Positions 17,093 through 26,215 are shown, counted from the first letter of the stretch. The stretch: DNA of 64,000 nt from Flavobacteriaceae bacterium UBA1682 (GCA_002320285.1 DCKE01000024.1:1-64000), one strand, 5' to 3'. The notes: generated by a model not told the origin, from the letters alone. Numbers and translations: made by a program.

Positions 17093-17452
17093 ATGCAAAT
17101 TAAAGTTCATAGCGTAAAAGGTACCAAAATAGCCGAATTACTCTCCAATGAAATTTTGATTGATACCGGCGATGAGGGTAATGCGTTATTGGCTGATTTG
17201 TATTATCAAGATTTCGACAAAATAATTCTGCACCTTAAAAATATCAGAGTTGATTTTTTTGATTTAACCAATGGAATAGCTGGAGATGTATTGCAAACAA
17301 GTTCCAATTTTCGGCTTAGATTGGTTTTTGTTGGGCAGCCTGCAATATGCGGAAAACAGAGCTTGATTGATTTTATTAGGGAAAGCAATAGAGGAAGGCA
17401 GGTTAACTTCTTGCCAACAGTGGAGGCAGCTTTGGCAGCCTTATCAAATTAG
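17093..17452 (+). CDS. DUF4180 domain protein
   Basis: 119 aa, soluble, no signal peptide. It fits the DUF4180 pattern: IAELLSNEILIDTGDEGNALLADL, IILHLKNIRVDFFDLTNGIAG, LQTSSNFRLRLVFVG, and the C-terminal LIDFIRESNRGRQVNFLPTV. The family is common in Bacteroidota and is related to STAS/MTH538-like alpha-beta folds in shape, but its role is unknown. It is followed by the FAD-dependent oxidoreductase after 97 bp on the same strand. Confidence 0.8.
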   Translation: MQIKVHSVKGTKIAELLSNEILIDTGDEGNALLADLYYQDFDKIILHLKNIRVDFFDLTNGIAGDVLQTSSNFRLRLVFVGQPAICGKQSLIDFIRESNRGRQVNFLPTVEAALAALSN

Positions 17453-17549
17453 TTGTGATGAAAAGGGGAGCTGTATCTTTTTTTTGGTGTATATTTATTA
17501 TTAATAGTTCGGGTGTATAACCGTATTACTAACCCATTAATAACAGCTT

Positions 17550-18761
17550 ATGGATTTACATTCGGGTTTGCCCTTTTGGATTGCAAAAAATGCGTTGTAT
17601 GATTATTTCAATCCGTTAAAACGCGATATACAAGTTCATATTGCCGTCATTGGATCGGGAATTACTGGAGCATTAGTTGCCAATGAATTGTGTGATCGGG
17701 GTATTTCGTGTACGGTATTTGATCGACGTACAGCTTCTACGGGTAGTACTATAGCGAGTACCGCTCAATTGCAATATGAAATTGATGTTCCACTCAGCCA
17801 ATTAATTCGGGATATTGGTCCGGAAAAAGCGGTGGCGGCTTACCAGGCTAGTTTGCAGTCGATTACAGATTTGGAGGATGCCTTTAAGAAAGTCGGTATA
17901 AATCCTGATTTTAAACGGGTTCCCACTTTGTTTTTAGCCGATAGTAGAAAGGGTTTTCAATTGATCAAGGAAGAATTTGCCGCTCGTGAAAAACACGGTT
18001 TACCCGTGCGTTTTGTCGATAAAAAGGAACTGAAGAACGAGTTTAATATCGATGGGCGTGGGGCTCTTTACAACGATACTTCTGCGCAGATGGACTCGTA
18101 TAAAGCCGCAACACAGCTGTTGGAGTATCGAAGAAAAAAGAAACAACTCGAACTGTATACGCATACTGAAATCATAGATTTTAAGGAACGGGAAAGCGGT
18201 TATGATCTAATCAGCAGTGAAGGGCATTTCATAAGGTGTAAATACGTCATTATAGCTGCGGGTTTCGAAGCGGGACGATTTCTGCCCAAGCCGTTGATGA
18301 AACTCGAATCTACTTATGCCGTAATTTCGCAACCGGTTGACGAGTCTGTAATCTGGAAAGAACGTTGTTTGATTTGGAATACGGCAAATCCGTATTTTTA
18401 TATGCGAACCACTCAGGACAACAGAATTATCATCGGTGGAGAAGATGTCCCTTTTAAGGATCCTATAAAAAGAGATAAACTGATTAGAAGTAAAAAGGAT
18501 CGATTAATCAAACAGTTCAACAAGCTCTTTCCCGAGATTGATTTTGTAGCAGATATGACCTGGTGTGGTACTTTTAGCAGTACCAAGGACGGTTTGCCTT
18601 TAATCGGACCTGATCCTAAAAGTGATCGAATGTTATTTGCTTTGGGGTATGGGGGTAATGGGATAACGTTTAGTATGATAGCTGCACAAATGTTAGTAAA
18701 TCATATTGAAGAAAAAGAGGATAAAAGGATAAAATTATTTGAATTATCTAGGTTAATGTAA
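17550..18761 (+). CDS. FAD-dependent oxidoreductase (DAO family)
   Basis: 403 aa. The Rossmann FAD motif IAVIGSGITGALVANELCDR sits at about residues 32-51, followed by TVFDRRTASTGSTIASTAQL. The C-terminal FAD-binding stretch (WCGTFSSTKDGLPLIGPDP, LFALGYGGNGITFSMIAA) is typical of DAO-type oxidases such as glycine and D-amino-acid oxidases. The substrate cannot be told from sequence. Cytosolic. A convergent terminator follows. Confidence 0.85.
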   Translation: MDLHSGLPFWIAKNALYDYFNPLKRDIQVHIAVIGSGITGALVANELCDRGISCTVFDRRTASTGSTIASTAQLQYEIDVPLSQLIRDIGPEKAVAAYQASLQSITDLEDAFKKVGINPDFKRVPTLFLADSRKGFQLIKEEFAAREKHGLPVRFVDKKELKNEFNIDGRGALYNDTSAQMDSYKAATQLLEYRRKKKQLELYTHTEIIDFKERESGYDLISSEGHFIRCKYVIIAAGFEAGRFLPKPLMKLESTYAVISQPVDESVIWKERCLIWNTANPYFYMRTTQDNRIIIGGEDVPFKDPIKRDKLIRSKKDRLIKQFNKLFPEIDFVADMTWCGTFSSTKDGLPLIGPDPKSDRMLFALGYGGNGITFSMIAAQMLVNHIEEKEDKRIKLFELSRLM

Positions 18762-18817
18762 AAAATAGTTGTATATTTAGTATATAAAAATGCAATGAAC
18801 TAGAAAATGAAATCATT

Positions 18818-18851
18818 AAAAGCTCCTAAGTCTATTCACTAAGGAGCTTTT
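18818..18851. terminator. Bidirectional hairpin terminator
   Basis: Ten-bp stem AAAAGCTCCT/AGGAGCTTTT with a 14-base loop, followed by a T run, between the convergent FAD oxidoreductase and M42 peptidase genes. Confidence 0.8.
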
Positions 18852-18869
18852 TTTGTTGGAGAAATGGGA

Positions 18870-19958
18870 TTAGTTATAATATGAAAAATCCTCACCATTT
18901 GCGATTTTTAAAACGCTGTGATAAATCAGTTGAATCACATTTTCAACATCATTTTTGTGGATCATTTCTACCGTGGTATGCATATATCGTAAAGGTAATG
19001 ATATCAAAGCTGTCGCTACACCACCGTTACTGTATGCAAAAGCATCGGTATCAGTTCCGGTCACTCTCGACGATGCCAAACGCTGGAAGGGGATGTTTTC
19101 TGCCTCCGCTGTTTGTAGGATTAAATCCCTTAAGTTGTTTTGTACGGGTGGAGCATAAGTAATTACGGGGCCGCGTCCGATTTTGATTTCGCCTTCTATC
19201 TTTTTGTCGATCATTGGTGTAGTCGAATCGTGGCATACGTCGGTGACTATAGCAACATTGGGTTTAATCGTTTGCGTAATCATTTCTGCGCCTCTTAATC
19301 CTACTTCCTCTTGTACTGCATTGGTTATATACAATCCGAAGGGAAGTGTCTTAGCGTTTTCTTTTAGCAAACGCGCAACTTCTGCAATCATAAAACCTCC
19401 AACGCGATTGTCCAAGGCTCTACAGATAAATTTATTCTCATTTAATATGCTGAAGGTGTCGGGGTAGGTGATTACACAGCCTACGTGTACACCTAATGCT
19501 TCAACTTCTGCTTTGGTGTCACAGCCACAATCGATGAAGATGTTGTCAGTAGTTGGTGTTTCCTCTTTTGCTCTATTGCGGGTGTGAATGGCAGGCCATC
19601 CAAAAACTCCAGCAACAATACCGTTTTTAGTATGAATGTTGACCCGTTTTGACGGTGCAATTTGATGGTCACTACCGCCGTTGCGAATGACATAGATAAA
19701 ACCGTCTTCTGAGATGTAATTGACATACCATGAAATCTCGTCGGCATGTCCTTCAATAACCACTTTATAGGAAGCCTCTGGATTGATTACACCAACGGCA
19801 TTTCCATAGGTGTCGGTTATAAAGGTATCAACATAGGGTTTTAAATAATCCATCCATAGTTTCTGACCCGAACTCTCATAACCCGTAGGGGATGCATTAT
19901 TCAAATATAGCTCTAAAAATTCGAGCGATTTCTCATTTAATATGCTTTGGTGACTCAT
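18870..19958 (-). CDS. M42-family metallopeptidase
   Basis: 362 aa from the ATG at 19958 (MSHQSILNEK); the frame extends 26 codons upstream but that part is hydrophobic and unlike the family. Cocatalytic metal aminopeptidase related to glutamyl aminopeptidase and cellulase M. Metal and catalytic residues appear in order: EGHADEISWYV (HxD), RALDNRVGGFM (the shared aspartate), NAVQEEVGLRGAE (catalytic Glu pair), AIVTDVCHDST, and the C-terminal histidine in RYMHTTVEMIH. Cytosolic. Divergent from the DUF4294 gene by 80 bp. Confidence 0.9.
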   Translation of the reverse strand: MSHQSILNEKSLEFLELYLNNASPTGYESSGQKLWMDYLKPYVDTFITDTYGNAVGVINPEASYKVVIEGHADEISWYVNYISEDGFIYVIRNGGSDHQIAPSKRVNIHTKNGIVAGVFGWPAIHTRNRAKEETPTTDNIFIDCGCDTKAEVEALGVHVGCVITYPDTFSILNENKFICRALDNRVGGFMIAEVARLLKENAKTLPFGLYITNAVQEEVGLRGAEMITQTIKPNVAIVTDVCHDSTTPMIDKKIEGEIKIGRGPVITYAPPVQNNLRDLILQTAEAENIPFQRLASSRVTGTDTDAFAYSNGGVATALISLPLRYMHTTVEMIHKNDVENVIQLIYHSVLKIANGEDFSYYN

Positions 19959-20038
19959 CTTGTTTTTTTTTGCTAAAATACTTAATAGAGCTGATACAAA
20001 TCGAAATAATTGTATATTTTTGAAGATAATTAACACCT

Positions 20039-20746
20039 ATGGAAAAAGCGATATACCTTTTGATTTCCCTGTGCTTTGCACTTGGTGTACAGGCACAAGT
20101 GGAGCTCAAACCCGTTCCTCAGATACCCGATCCACCTGCTGCGATCCAGAGTGAACAGGATTCTATTGCCGAATTTTATACCATGCCCGAAATCTTCATT
20201 GGAGTCAATGAAAAGGAGGAAAAGTATTTGCGCGAAATGAGTATTTTGCGAAATAGAATTCTACGTGTATATCCTTATGCTAAAGCAACTGCCGAGAATT
20301 TGACAATTCTAAATGCCAATTTAGAAAAAATGCAAACACGTAAACAGAAAAATCAATATATCAGTCGATCTCAGAAATACTTGGAAACCGAATTCAAAGA
20401 CCGTTTAAAAAAATTATCACGAAAAGACGGTCGGATTTTAATCAAACTTATTCACAGACAAACTGGGAATACCACCTTCAGTTTGATCAAGGAGTTTAAA
20501 AGTGGTTGGTCGGCATTTTGGTCGAATAATACCGCTCGTTTATTTGATTTAAATTTGAAGTCAGAATACCATCCCGATACAGATTTAGAAGATTTCTATA
20601 TAGAAACCCAATTGAATTACCTCTTTTACAATTACCGATTGTCGTATCAGCAGGCTACACCGCCGATAGATTTTAATGCCGTAAGAAAAAAATGGGAGGC
20701 TGAAATCGGAAACTCAGATGCTTATCCTGCCGAGTTGAAAGAATAG
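20039..20746 (+). CDS. DUF4294 domain protein, exported
   Basis: 235 aa. Signal peptide (MEKAIYLLISLCFALGVQAQ) predicts export to the periplasm. The DUF4294 core follows from about residue 60 (EKEEKYLREMSILRNRILRV, YPYAKATAENLTILNANLEK, LSRKDGRILIKLIHRQTGNT, LIKEFKSGWSAFWSNNTARL, FDLNLKSEYHP). The family is largely limited to flavobacteria and relatives; its role is unknown. A -7-like TATTTTTG lies shortly upstream. It is followed by dnaX with its own promoter. Confidence 0.85.
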   Translation: MEKAIYLLISLCFALGVQAQVELKPVPQIPDPPAAIQSEQDSIAEFYTMPEIFIGVNEKEEKYLREMSILRNRILRVYPYAKATAENLTILNANLEKMQTRKQKNQYISRSQKYLETEFKDRLKKLSRKDGRILIKLIHRQTGNTTFSLIKEFKSGWSAFWSNNTARLFDLNLKSEYHPDTDLEDFYIETQLNYLFYNYRLSYQQATPPIDFNAVRKKWEAEIGNSDAYPAELKE

Positions 20747-20789
20747 CTTTTTTAAATCGAAGAGGTTTTATTCTTCGTAAAAAATAGAT

Positions 20790-20797
20790 TATATTTG
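20790..20797 (+). promoter_or_regulatory. -7 box of dnaX
   Basis: TATATTTG, full TAnnTTTG match, 17 bp before the dnaX ATG. Confidence 0.5.
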
Positions 20798-20813
20798 CCT
20801 TAATATTATTTCT

Positions 20814-21899
20814 ATGGAACAATTCATCGTATCAGCTCGTAAATACAGACCTCAAACTTTTAAAGATGTTGTGGGGCAACAAGCTATTACGAATACTTTG
20901 ATCAATGCTATAGAAAATAATCACTTGGCTCAGGCCTTGCTTTTTACAGGTCCGCGTGGAGTTGGTAAAACGACTTGTGCCCGTATACTCGCTCGAAATA
21001 TCAATCAAGAGGGCTATGATGATCCCGAAGAGGATTTTGCATTTAATGTATTTGAATTGGATGCAGCTTCGAATAACTCTGTAGACGATATTCGAAATTT
21101 GATTGACCAAGTGCGTATACCGCCACAAACCGGTAAGTACAAAGTGTATATTATCGATGAGGTTCATATGCTTTCTTCGGCGGCTTTTAATGCTTTTTTA
21201 AAAACCCTGGAAGAGCCACCACGTCACGCTATTTTTATTTTAGCAACTACGGAAAAGCACAAAATTATTCCTACGATTCTATCGCGTTGTCAGATTTTTG
21301 ATTTTAAGAGAATTACCATAGCGGATGCTAAAAATCATTTGGCAGAAGTGGCAACCAGTCAAAACATTACTTTTGAAGACGATGCTTTACACATCATAGC
21401 TCAAAAAGCAGATGGTGCGATGCGTGATGCTTTGTCTATTTTTGATAGAGTAGTCTCGTATTGTGGAAATCATTTGACGCGTCAAGCCGTTGCGGAAAAC
21501 TTAAATGTTTTGGATTTTGAATATTATATTCGAATCACCGATATGATTTTGCAAAATGATATACCCAATCTATTATTAGCTTTTGACGATATACTTGCAA
21601 AGGGTTTTGATGGACATCATTTTGTTGCAGGTATGGCTTCGCATTTTAGAGATCTGATGGTTTGTAAGACTCCAGCTACTTTGAGTTTATTAGAAATTGG
21701 TGAACACGGGAAACAATTGTTCGGAGAGCAGTCACAGAAAACATCTATGGCTTTTTTGCTTCAGGGAATTGAGATTGCCAACAATTGTGATCTTAAATAT
21801 AAAACCAGCCAAAATCAACGATTACTAGTTGAATTGTGTTTGATGCAATTGGCATCTATCACCTTTGAAGGCGAAAAAAAAAAAGTAAGTACTACATAA
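20814..21899 (+). CDS. dnaX: DNA polymerase III gamma/tau, zero-frame (gamma-like) product
   Basis: 361 aa. Clamp-loader AAA+ subunit. Walker A GPRGVGKT is at residues 46-53, Walker B IIDEVHML near 105-112, and the sensor 1 region is LATTEKHKIIPTILSRCQIF. The zinc-binding cysteine module of other DnaX proteins is missing, as in flavobacterial homologues I know. Domains I-III are present, and the frame ends KKKVSTT shortly after an 11-base A run, close to where E. coli domain III ends. The missing tau part lies downstream in the -1 frame, so this zero-frame product would act as a gamma subunit if the frameshift is programmed. Confidence 0.9.
   Translation: MEQFIVSARKYRPQTFKDVVGQQAITNTLINAIENNHLAQALLFTGPRGVGKTTCARILARNINQEGYDDPEEDFAFNVFELDAASNNSVDDIRNLIDQVRIPPQTGKYKVYIIDEVHMLSSAAFNAFLKTLEEPPRHAIFILATTEKHKIIPTILSRCQIFDFKRITIADAKNHLAEVATSQNITFEDDALHIIAQKADGAMRDALSIFDRVVSYCGNHLTRQAVAENLNVLDFEYYIRITDMILQNDIPNLLLAFDDILAKGFDGHHFVAGMASHFRDLMVCKTPATLSLLEIGEHGKQLFGEQSQKTSMAFLLQGIEIANNCDLKYKTSQNQRLLVELCLMQLASITFEGEKKKVSTT
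21873..21885 (+). other. A11 slippery run at the dnaX frame change
   Basis: G, then eleven consecutive A (21874-21884), then G. Zero-frame codons are GAA AAA AAA AAA GTA and stop five codons later at 21897. A -1 ribosomal slip, or one extra A in the mRNA, joins the frame to the tau extension with no stop codon until 22546. No clear downstream hairpin was seen; GAAGG just upstream is only weakly SD-like. Confidence 0.8.
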
Positions 21900-22546
21900 T
21901 TCCCCCACATTTTTTAAAAGGAGCTAAAGGAATTTCTGTTGATTCTCCTATAACAGCAGCTACGTCAATATCAAGCTCTGAAAAAAGTCCAGAGGTTGTT
22001 GAGACCGTTGTGGCAGTGGAGGAAAAACCAATTGAAGCCCAAGCCGTAGTTGAGGAAGTAAAAGCCCCACTACCGACTAAAAAAGTATCGGCCATGTCCT
22101 TGTCGAGTATTCGTTCTAAAAAAGAATTGGCAGCTTCGTTACAAAAGAAAGTCATCAACTTAGAAGATTTACCTAAAGATCCGTTTACGATGGACGAGAT
22201 GATGGAGCACTGGAATTATTATTCCAATCGCTTAAGCCAGTCTGGTTTAATGTTGATGTGTTCTTTGATGGGAATGTGTCAGCCAAAATTAGAAGGTGTA
22301 CTGGTTCATATCGAATTGCCCAATGAGGGTTCCAAGTTAAGTTTTGATGAAAATAAATACGAGTTGGTTAATTTCTTGAGAAAGAAATTGAATAACTATG
22401 ATTTGGAAATCCATATTTTTGTCAATGAGCAAATTACCATTAAACGCGCATTTACTCCTGAGGATAAGTACAAACATTTGAACCAAATCAATCCCGCTTT
22501 GGAAATGTTGGTTCGCACGTTTGAACTTGATATTACTAAAATGTAA
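21884..22546 (+). CDS. dnaX: dnaX tau C-terminal extension (-1 frame)
   Basis: About 220 codons in the -1 frame, open from the A run to 22546. It begins SKYYIIPPHFLKGAKGISV, similar to what follows the ATPase part in flavobacterial DnaX. It continues through a low-complexity valine/glutamate linker to a C-terminal domain (FTMDEMMEHWNYYSNRLSQS, LMCSLMGMCQPKLEG, ALEMLVRTFELDITKM). Full tau would be about 577 aa. There is no convincing internal start, so it is not an independent gene; an assembler would call it a separate ORF from GTG at 22010. The alternatives are a programmed frameshift, transcript slippage or a homopolymer error. Confidence 0.85.
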   Translation, partial: SKYYIIPPHFLKGAKGISVDSPITAATSISSSEKSPEVVETVVAVEEKPIEAQAVVEEVKAPLPTKKVSAMSLSSIRSKKELAASLQKKVINLEDLPKDPFTMDEMMEHWNYYSNRLSQSGLMLMCSLMGMCQPKLEGVLVHIELPNEGSKLSFDENKYELVNFLRKKLNNYDLEIHIFVNEQITIKRAFTPEDKYKHLNQINPALEMLVRTFELDITKM

Positions 22547-22605
22547 TTTTTGCGGAAGTATATTCCTGTTTTTGGTACTTAAAACTGATTTTTAGCTTAA
22601 AAGTT

Positions 22606-22944
22606 TTATTTTTTTTCAAAACCTTCTCGCCGATTTTGATTCGCAGCTTGGTGGTCTCGTATGGATAAGTCCAACAGAACTTTGGCAGCATTATCTTCAT
22701 CATTGCCCAATTGACCCGCAACAAAAATTCCTTTTTTCGTATTGTCTTTGGTTTGGATTCCATATACCGTCGATTCGTCGTCTGGATTGCTGAAACCTTC
22801 ATAACGATAAAGATGAACAATTTGGAAGTTGTCGGGATTCTGTATAATTTGGTCTTCTTCAATATTGTAATCAATATCAAAACCTTTCTTTTTTAATTCT
22901 TCTATCGCGATACTGGCCGAAGCATAATGAAACATCTTTTCCAT
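22606..22944 (-). CDS. Small conserved Bacteroidota protein (often named PRPP synthetase)
   Basis: 112 aa, acidic, soluble. The pattern IEELKKKGFDIDYNIEEDQI, then FQIVHLYRYEGFSNPDDEST, VYGIQTKDNTKKGIFV and a C-terminal helix matches short proteins that databases often label phosphoribosylpyrophosphate synthetase. It lacks the PRPP synthetase motifs, so that name is probably wrong. It converges with dnaX. Function unknown. Confidence 0.65.
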   Translation of the reverse strand: MEKMFHYASASIAIEELKKKGFDIDYNIEEDQIIQNPDNFQIVHLYRYEGFSNPDDESTVYGIQTKDNTKKGIFVAGQLGNDEDNAAKVLLDLSIRDHQAANQNRREGFEKK

Positions 22945-23074
22945 AATAATTTGATTTTTTAGTGGGGTTCTTAGTAAATCTACAAAAAAAATGCACTGTG
23001 TGGCTGTTAACTGAGCGTTAAATGATTTTATCTATTCCTAAAACTATTATGAGTGGAGTAAAGATTTTACTTTG

Positions 23075-23082
23075 TACCTTTG
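23075..23082 (+). promoter_or_regulatory. -7 box of cvfB-like gene
   Basis: TACCTTTG, full TAnnTTTG match, 20 bp before the ATG at 23103. Confidence 0.55.
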
Positions 23083-23102
23083 CAGTATAAAGAACGACAG
23101 TT

Positions 23103-23954
23103 ATGATAAATATTGGTGTAGATAATACTTTAAGAATCGCAAGAACGACTAAAGTAGGTTTGTTTTTGACCGATGGAGAGAATGATATATTATTGCCGAA
23201 TAAATATGTGCCTGATGAATATGAAATAGACGATGAAGTCGTTGTTTTTGTTTATTTAGATCACGAAGAAAGACCCGTTGCTACGACTTTAGAACCTTTT
23301 ATATACCTCAATGAGTTTGCCTTATTGAAAGTAAACTATATGAATGAGTTCGGAGCATATATGGATATCGGATTGGAAAAGGATTTATTTGTTCCATTTA
23401 AAGAACAAGCTCGTCCTATGCAAGACGGTAATCGCTATATCATCTATATGTATTTGGATGAAAAAACAAATCGATTAGTCGGATCCAGTCGCTTAAATCA
23501 ATTTTTGGATTTGGAGGAAGTGACTCTTGAAACAGGGGAAGAGGTAGATTTGATCGTTTCGCATATCACCGATTTGGGAATTAATGTGATTATCAATGAA
23601 AAGTTTAAAGGTCTGATCTATAAAAACGAATTGTTTGAAGATTTAAGAACCGGAGATAGAATCATTGGATATATCAAAAATGTGCGTCCTGATGGAAAAA
23701 TCGACGTATCTCGTACCAAACTCGGTTTTGATGGAGTGGTTAGTAGTGCGGATATGATTTTGGAAGAATTGCGATCGAATAGTGGCTTTTTGGGGCTTAG
23801 CGACTCCAGTCATCCAGAAGACATTAAAACAGTCTTAAACATGAGTAAAAAGACTTTTAAGAAGGCTATTGGTACGCTCTACAAAGAAAAGAAGATAGAG
23901 ATTAAAGAAGACGGAATCTACCTCATCGAGGAAGAAGACGTTTCGTTTGAATAA
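23103..23954 (+). CDS. cvfB: CvfB-like S1 RNA-binding protein
   Basis: 283 aa. Consists of repeated S1-like OB folds (VGLFLTDGENDILLPNKYVP, LLKVNYMNEFGAYMDIGLEK, DLFVPFKEQ, LIVSHITDLGINVIINEKFK) and a C-terminal winged helix (SKKTFKKAIGTLYKEKKIEI). This is the architecture of CvfB (conserved virulence factor B), an RNA-binding post-transcriptional regulator in Staphylococcus. Cytosolic. A strong terminator follows. Confidence 0.88.
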   Translation: MINIGVDNTLRIARTTKVGLFLTDGENDILLPNKYVPDEYEIDDEVVVFVYLDHEERPVATTLEPFIYLNEFALLKVNYMNEFGAYMDIGLEKDLFVPFKEQARPMQDGNRYIIYMYLDEKTNRLVGSSRLNQFLDLEEVTLETGEEVDLIVSHITDLGINVIINEKFKGLIYKNELFEDLRTGDRIIGYIKNVRPDGKIDVSRTKLGFDGVVSSADMILEELRSNSGFLGLSDSSHPEDIKTVLNMSKKTFKKAIGTLYKEKKIEIKEDGIYLIEEEDVSFE

Positions 23955-23974
23955 AATAAAAAGCTTAATATATG

Positions 23975-23997
23975 AAAACTCCCATTTTGGGAGTTTT
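23975..23997 (+). terminator. Rho-independent terminator of cvfB-like gene
   Basis: Ten-bp stem AAAACTCCCA/TGGGAGTTTT, three-base loop and a T run. Confidence 0.88.
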
Positions 23998-24070
23998 TTT
24001 TGTAACTTGTAGTAAATTTATTTGACTTGTTAAGCCTTAAATAAATTCTTTAAGTTATAGATCGAAGATT

Positions 24071-24928
24071 ATGAAAACAACCTTTTCACGGAATCCGTCA
24101 GCACAACCGTCTATAGATGAAATGTTGCATTTCCCCATTCGAGATAAGCGATTTCCCGTTTTATTTATCGGACATGGATCACCTATGAATGCGATCGAAG
24201 AGAATGAGTTTACAACGTATTGGAACAGGTTGGGACGTATCTTAGATAAGCCCGAAGCGGTGCTGGTTGTATCGGCGCATTGGTTAACCAGAGGTACCAC
24301 TAAGGTAACGGCTATGACTGCGCCCAAGACGATTCACGATTTTGGCGGGTTTCCCGAAGCTTTATATGAAGTCCAATATCCGGCTTTAGGAAGTCCAGAA
24401 TTGGCCTTGGAGACCCAAAAAATTATTAAGGGTACCGCTATTGAATTGGACCATGATTGGGGTTTGGATCACGGAGCCTGGAGTGTTGTTAAACATATTT
24501 ACCCAGATGCTGATATTCCCGTAATACAATTGAGTATAGATTATGGAAAACCCGCAGCATTTCATTATAAGCTCGCAGGAGAATTGATGGAGTTAAGACG
24601 GCGTGGTGTATTGATTATCGGTAGTGGTAATATGGTTCATAATTTACGAATTATGGATTGGCGCCATCTCAACAGCGATAACTATGGCTTTGACTGGGCC
24701 AAAGAAAGCAATGAATTGTTTAAGGAAAAGATACTTTCAAAATCCCACAATGATTTAATCAATTACCAACAGTTAGGAGCAGCAGTGCAGCTCGCCATTC
24801 CAACACCAGACCATTATTTTCCTTTGCTTTACGTACTTGGATTACAGTTGGCCAATGAAGAAGTAGAAATTTTTAATGATAAGTATGTAGCGGGATCTTT
24901 AAGTATGACCTCGCTGAAAATCGGATGA
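24071..24928 (+). CDS. ygiD: 4,5-DOPA-extradiol-dioxygenase-like protein (YgiD)
   Basis: 285 aa, class III extradiol dioxygenase of the LigB/DODA family. Metal-site histidines lie in LFIGHGSPMNAIEEN and VVSAHWLTRG. Further family signatures are IHDFGGFPEALYEVQYPALG, LDHDWGLDHGAWSVVKHIYP, PVIQLSID, and GSGNMVHNLR. The family opens catechol rings of DOPA-like substrates, but the bacterial YgiD role is poorly known. It ends with a shared terminator before a convergent serine hydrolase gene. Confidence 0.88.
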   Translation: MKTTFSRNPSAQPSIDEMLHFPIRDKRFPVLFIGHGSPMNAIEENEFTTYWNRLGRILDKPEAVLVVSAHWLTRGTTKVTAMTAPKTIHDFGGFPEALYEVQYPALGSPELALETQKIIKGTAIELDHDWGLDHGAWSVVKHIYPDADIPVIQLSIDYGKPAAFHYKLAGELMELRRRGVLIIGSGNMVHNLRIMDWRHLNSDNYGFDWAKESNELFKEKILSKSHNDLINYQQLGAAVQLAIPTPDHYFPLLYVLGLQLANEEVEIFNDKYVAGSLSMTSLKIG

Positions 24929-24974
24929 TTTCAATTTAATACTATCATAAATGAAATGACCCTATAAAAACAAA

Positions 24975-25002
24975 AAAACGCCTTTAATAGTAAAGGCGTT
25001 TT
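24975..25002. terminator. Bidirectional hairpin terminator
   Basis: Twelve-bp perfect stem AAAACGCCTTTA/TAAAGGCGTTTT with an ATAG loop between convergent genes. Confidence 0.9.
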
Positions 25003-25008
25003 CGTTTT

Positions 25009-26187
25009 TTAATTGTCTAAGTTTCCGACAGAATAGTCACCAAAGTGGTGTGCCAAATCAATGGTTTTATAAGTCAGTTTGGAGTATTTGTTTGACAACA
25101 AAATAATCGATACGGTGTCTTGTTGTAGTCGAATATAAGAAGAAGTATTACCACGCCACCATCCGTTGTGGAAGGTGTAGTTTTTACCGTTATTCATTTC
25201 GATTAAACGCATCCCCAATCCGTAGTTGTTTTTTCCTTTTCTTTCGTAACTATAACCTTTGTACATTTGATCTTTTAGATCTTTATTTAGAAACACATCG
25301 GAGTACATGGCCTTATCCAGTTTTAAAAGGTCTCTCGGTGTAGTATATATGTTTTTATCACCATAAGTACCGTCGAGATAATCAAAGCGCATTAAGCGAT
25401 AATTACCATCATAAGACTGACATACCTCATCTTTTTTATTGATGTCATCAAATACAAAAGTATGTGTCATTTCCAAAGGATCTAATACCAGGTCTCTCAG
25501 TGCTTTTTTATATGGTTTACCACTAATTTTTTCAACGATAAGCGCTAATAACACATAATTGGTATTGGAATAAGTGAATTTGCTATTTGGTTTAAAATCC
25601 AAAGCTACTTTTCCACTGCTAATAATGTCTAAAACATCTTGATTCGTAATGGTTTGTGAGGTATTCCAGATGTTTTTTTCTGCGGTAAAATATCCGTAAT
25701 ATTTTAATCCACTTCTATGGTTCAGCAACATGCGAATCGTAGTTTGAGGATAGGGGAATGAAGGCAATACGCTAACTACACTTTGATCTAAGTCCAAGAG
25801 GCCGTCGTTAACCAAACGTAAAGTAGCAATAGAAGTGACCACTTTACCCACGGAAGCTACGTGCATAGGGGTATTTTGACCAATCATTTCATTTTTAGAA
25901 CGGTTGGAGTAACCCGAATATTCTTCAAAGATAATTTTCCCGTTTTTAGCGACTAAAAAACCACCTGAATAATCGTTTTTGTTGATGTTTTTATGATAAA
26001 ATTCTTCTACTATATGGTTTTGTTTTAAGATGTATTCTGGATCCAATTCATTAAACTGAACCTCATAAGGGTTTTCGGTTATGTGGAGTTCCGAATCAGC
26101 CGGAATCCGCTCAGCTAAATCTTTGTTTTTATTACAAGATGCCAAGATTAGGGTTGCAGCTAATAAGCTACTATATATGTATTTCAT
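25009..26187 (-). CDS. Serine hydrolase, class C beta-lactamase fold, lipoprotein
   Basis: 392 aa. Signal peptide ends in a lipobox (LLAATLILASC), so it is a lipoprotein. It carries the SxxK motif in ASVGKVVTSIATLRL, YSN in FTYSNTNYVLLALI, and a C-terminal HNGWWRGNTSS stretch in the KTG region. That fold includes penicillin-binding proteins, esterases and AmpC enzymes. There is no evidence for beta-lactamase activity itself. A -7 box lies at 26208-26215. Confidence 0.87.
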   Translation of the reverse strand: MKYIYSSLLAATLILASCNKNKDLAERIPADSELHITENPYEVQFNELDPEYILKQNHIVEEFYHKNINKNDYSGGFLVAKNGKIIFEEYSGYSNRSKNEMIGQNTPMHVASVGKVVTSIATLRLVNDGLLDLDQSVVSVLPSFPYPQTTIRMLLNHRSGLKYYGYFTAEKNIWNTSQTITNQDVLDIISSGKVALDFKPNSKFTYSNTNYVLLALIVEKISGKPYKKALRDLVLDPLEMTHTFVFDDINKKDEVCQSYDGNYRLMRFDYLDGTYGDKNIYTTPRDLLKLDKAMYSDVFLNKDLKDQMYKGYSYERKGKNNYGLGMRLIEMNNGKNYTFHNGWWRGNTSSYIRLQQDTVSIILLSNKYSKLTYKTIDLAHHFGDYSVGNLDN

Positions 26188-26207
26188 TGTTTACTAGGTC
26201 TAAAAAA

Positions 26208-26215
26208 CAAATATA
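26208..26215 (-). promoter_or_regulatory. -7 box of the serine hydrolase gene
   Basis: Reads TATATTTG on the minus strand, 20 bp before the start. Confidence 0.5.

Noticed and set aside
22606..22944. Naming the 112-aa protein a PRPP synthetase
   Set aside because: It lacks the PRPP-binding motif and is far too short; the label seems to be a propagated database error.
25009..26187. Calling the serine hydrolase a beta-lactamase resistance gene
   Set aside because: SxxK and YxN are shared by many esterases and DD-peptidases; no feature shows beta-lactam hydrolysis.
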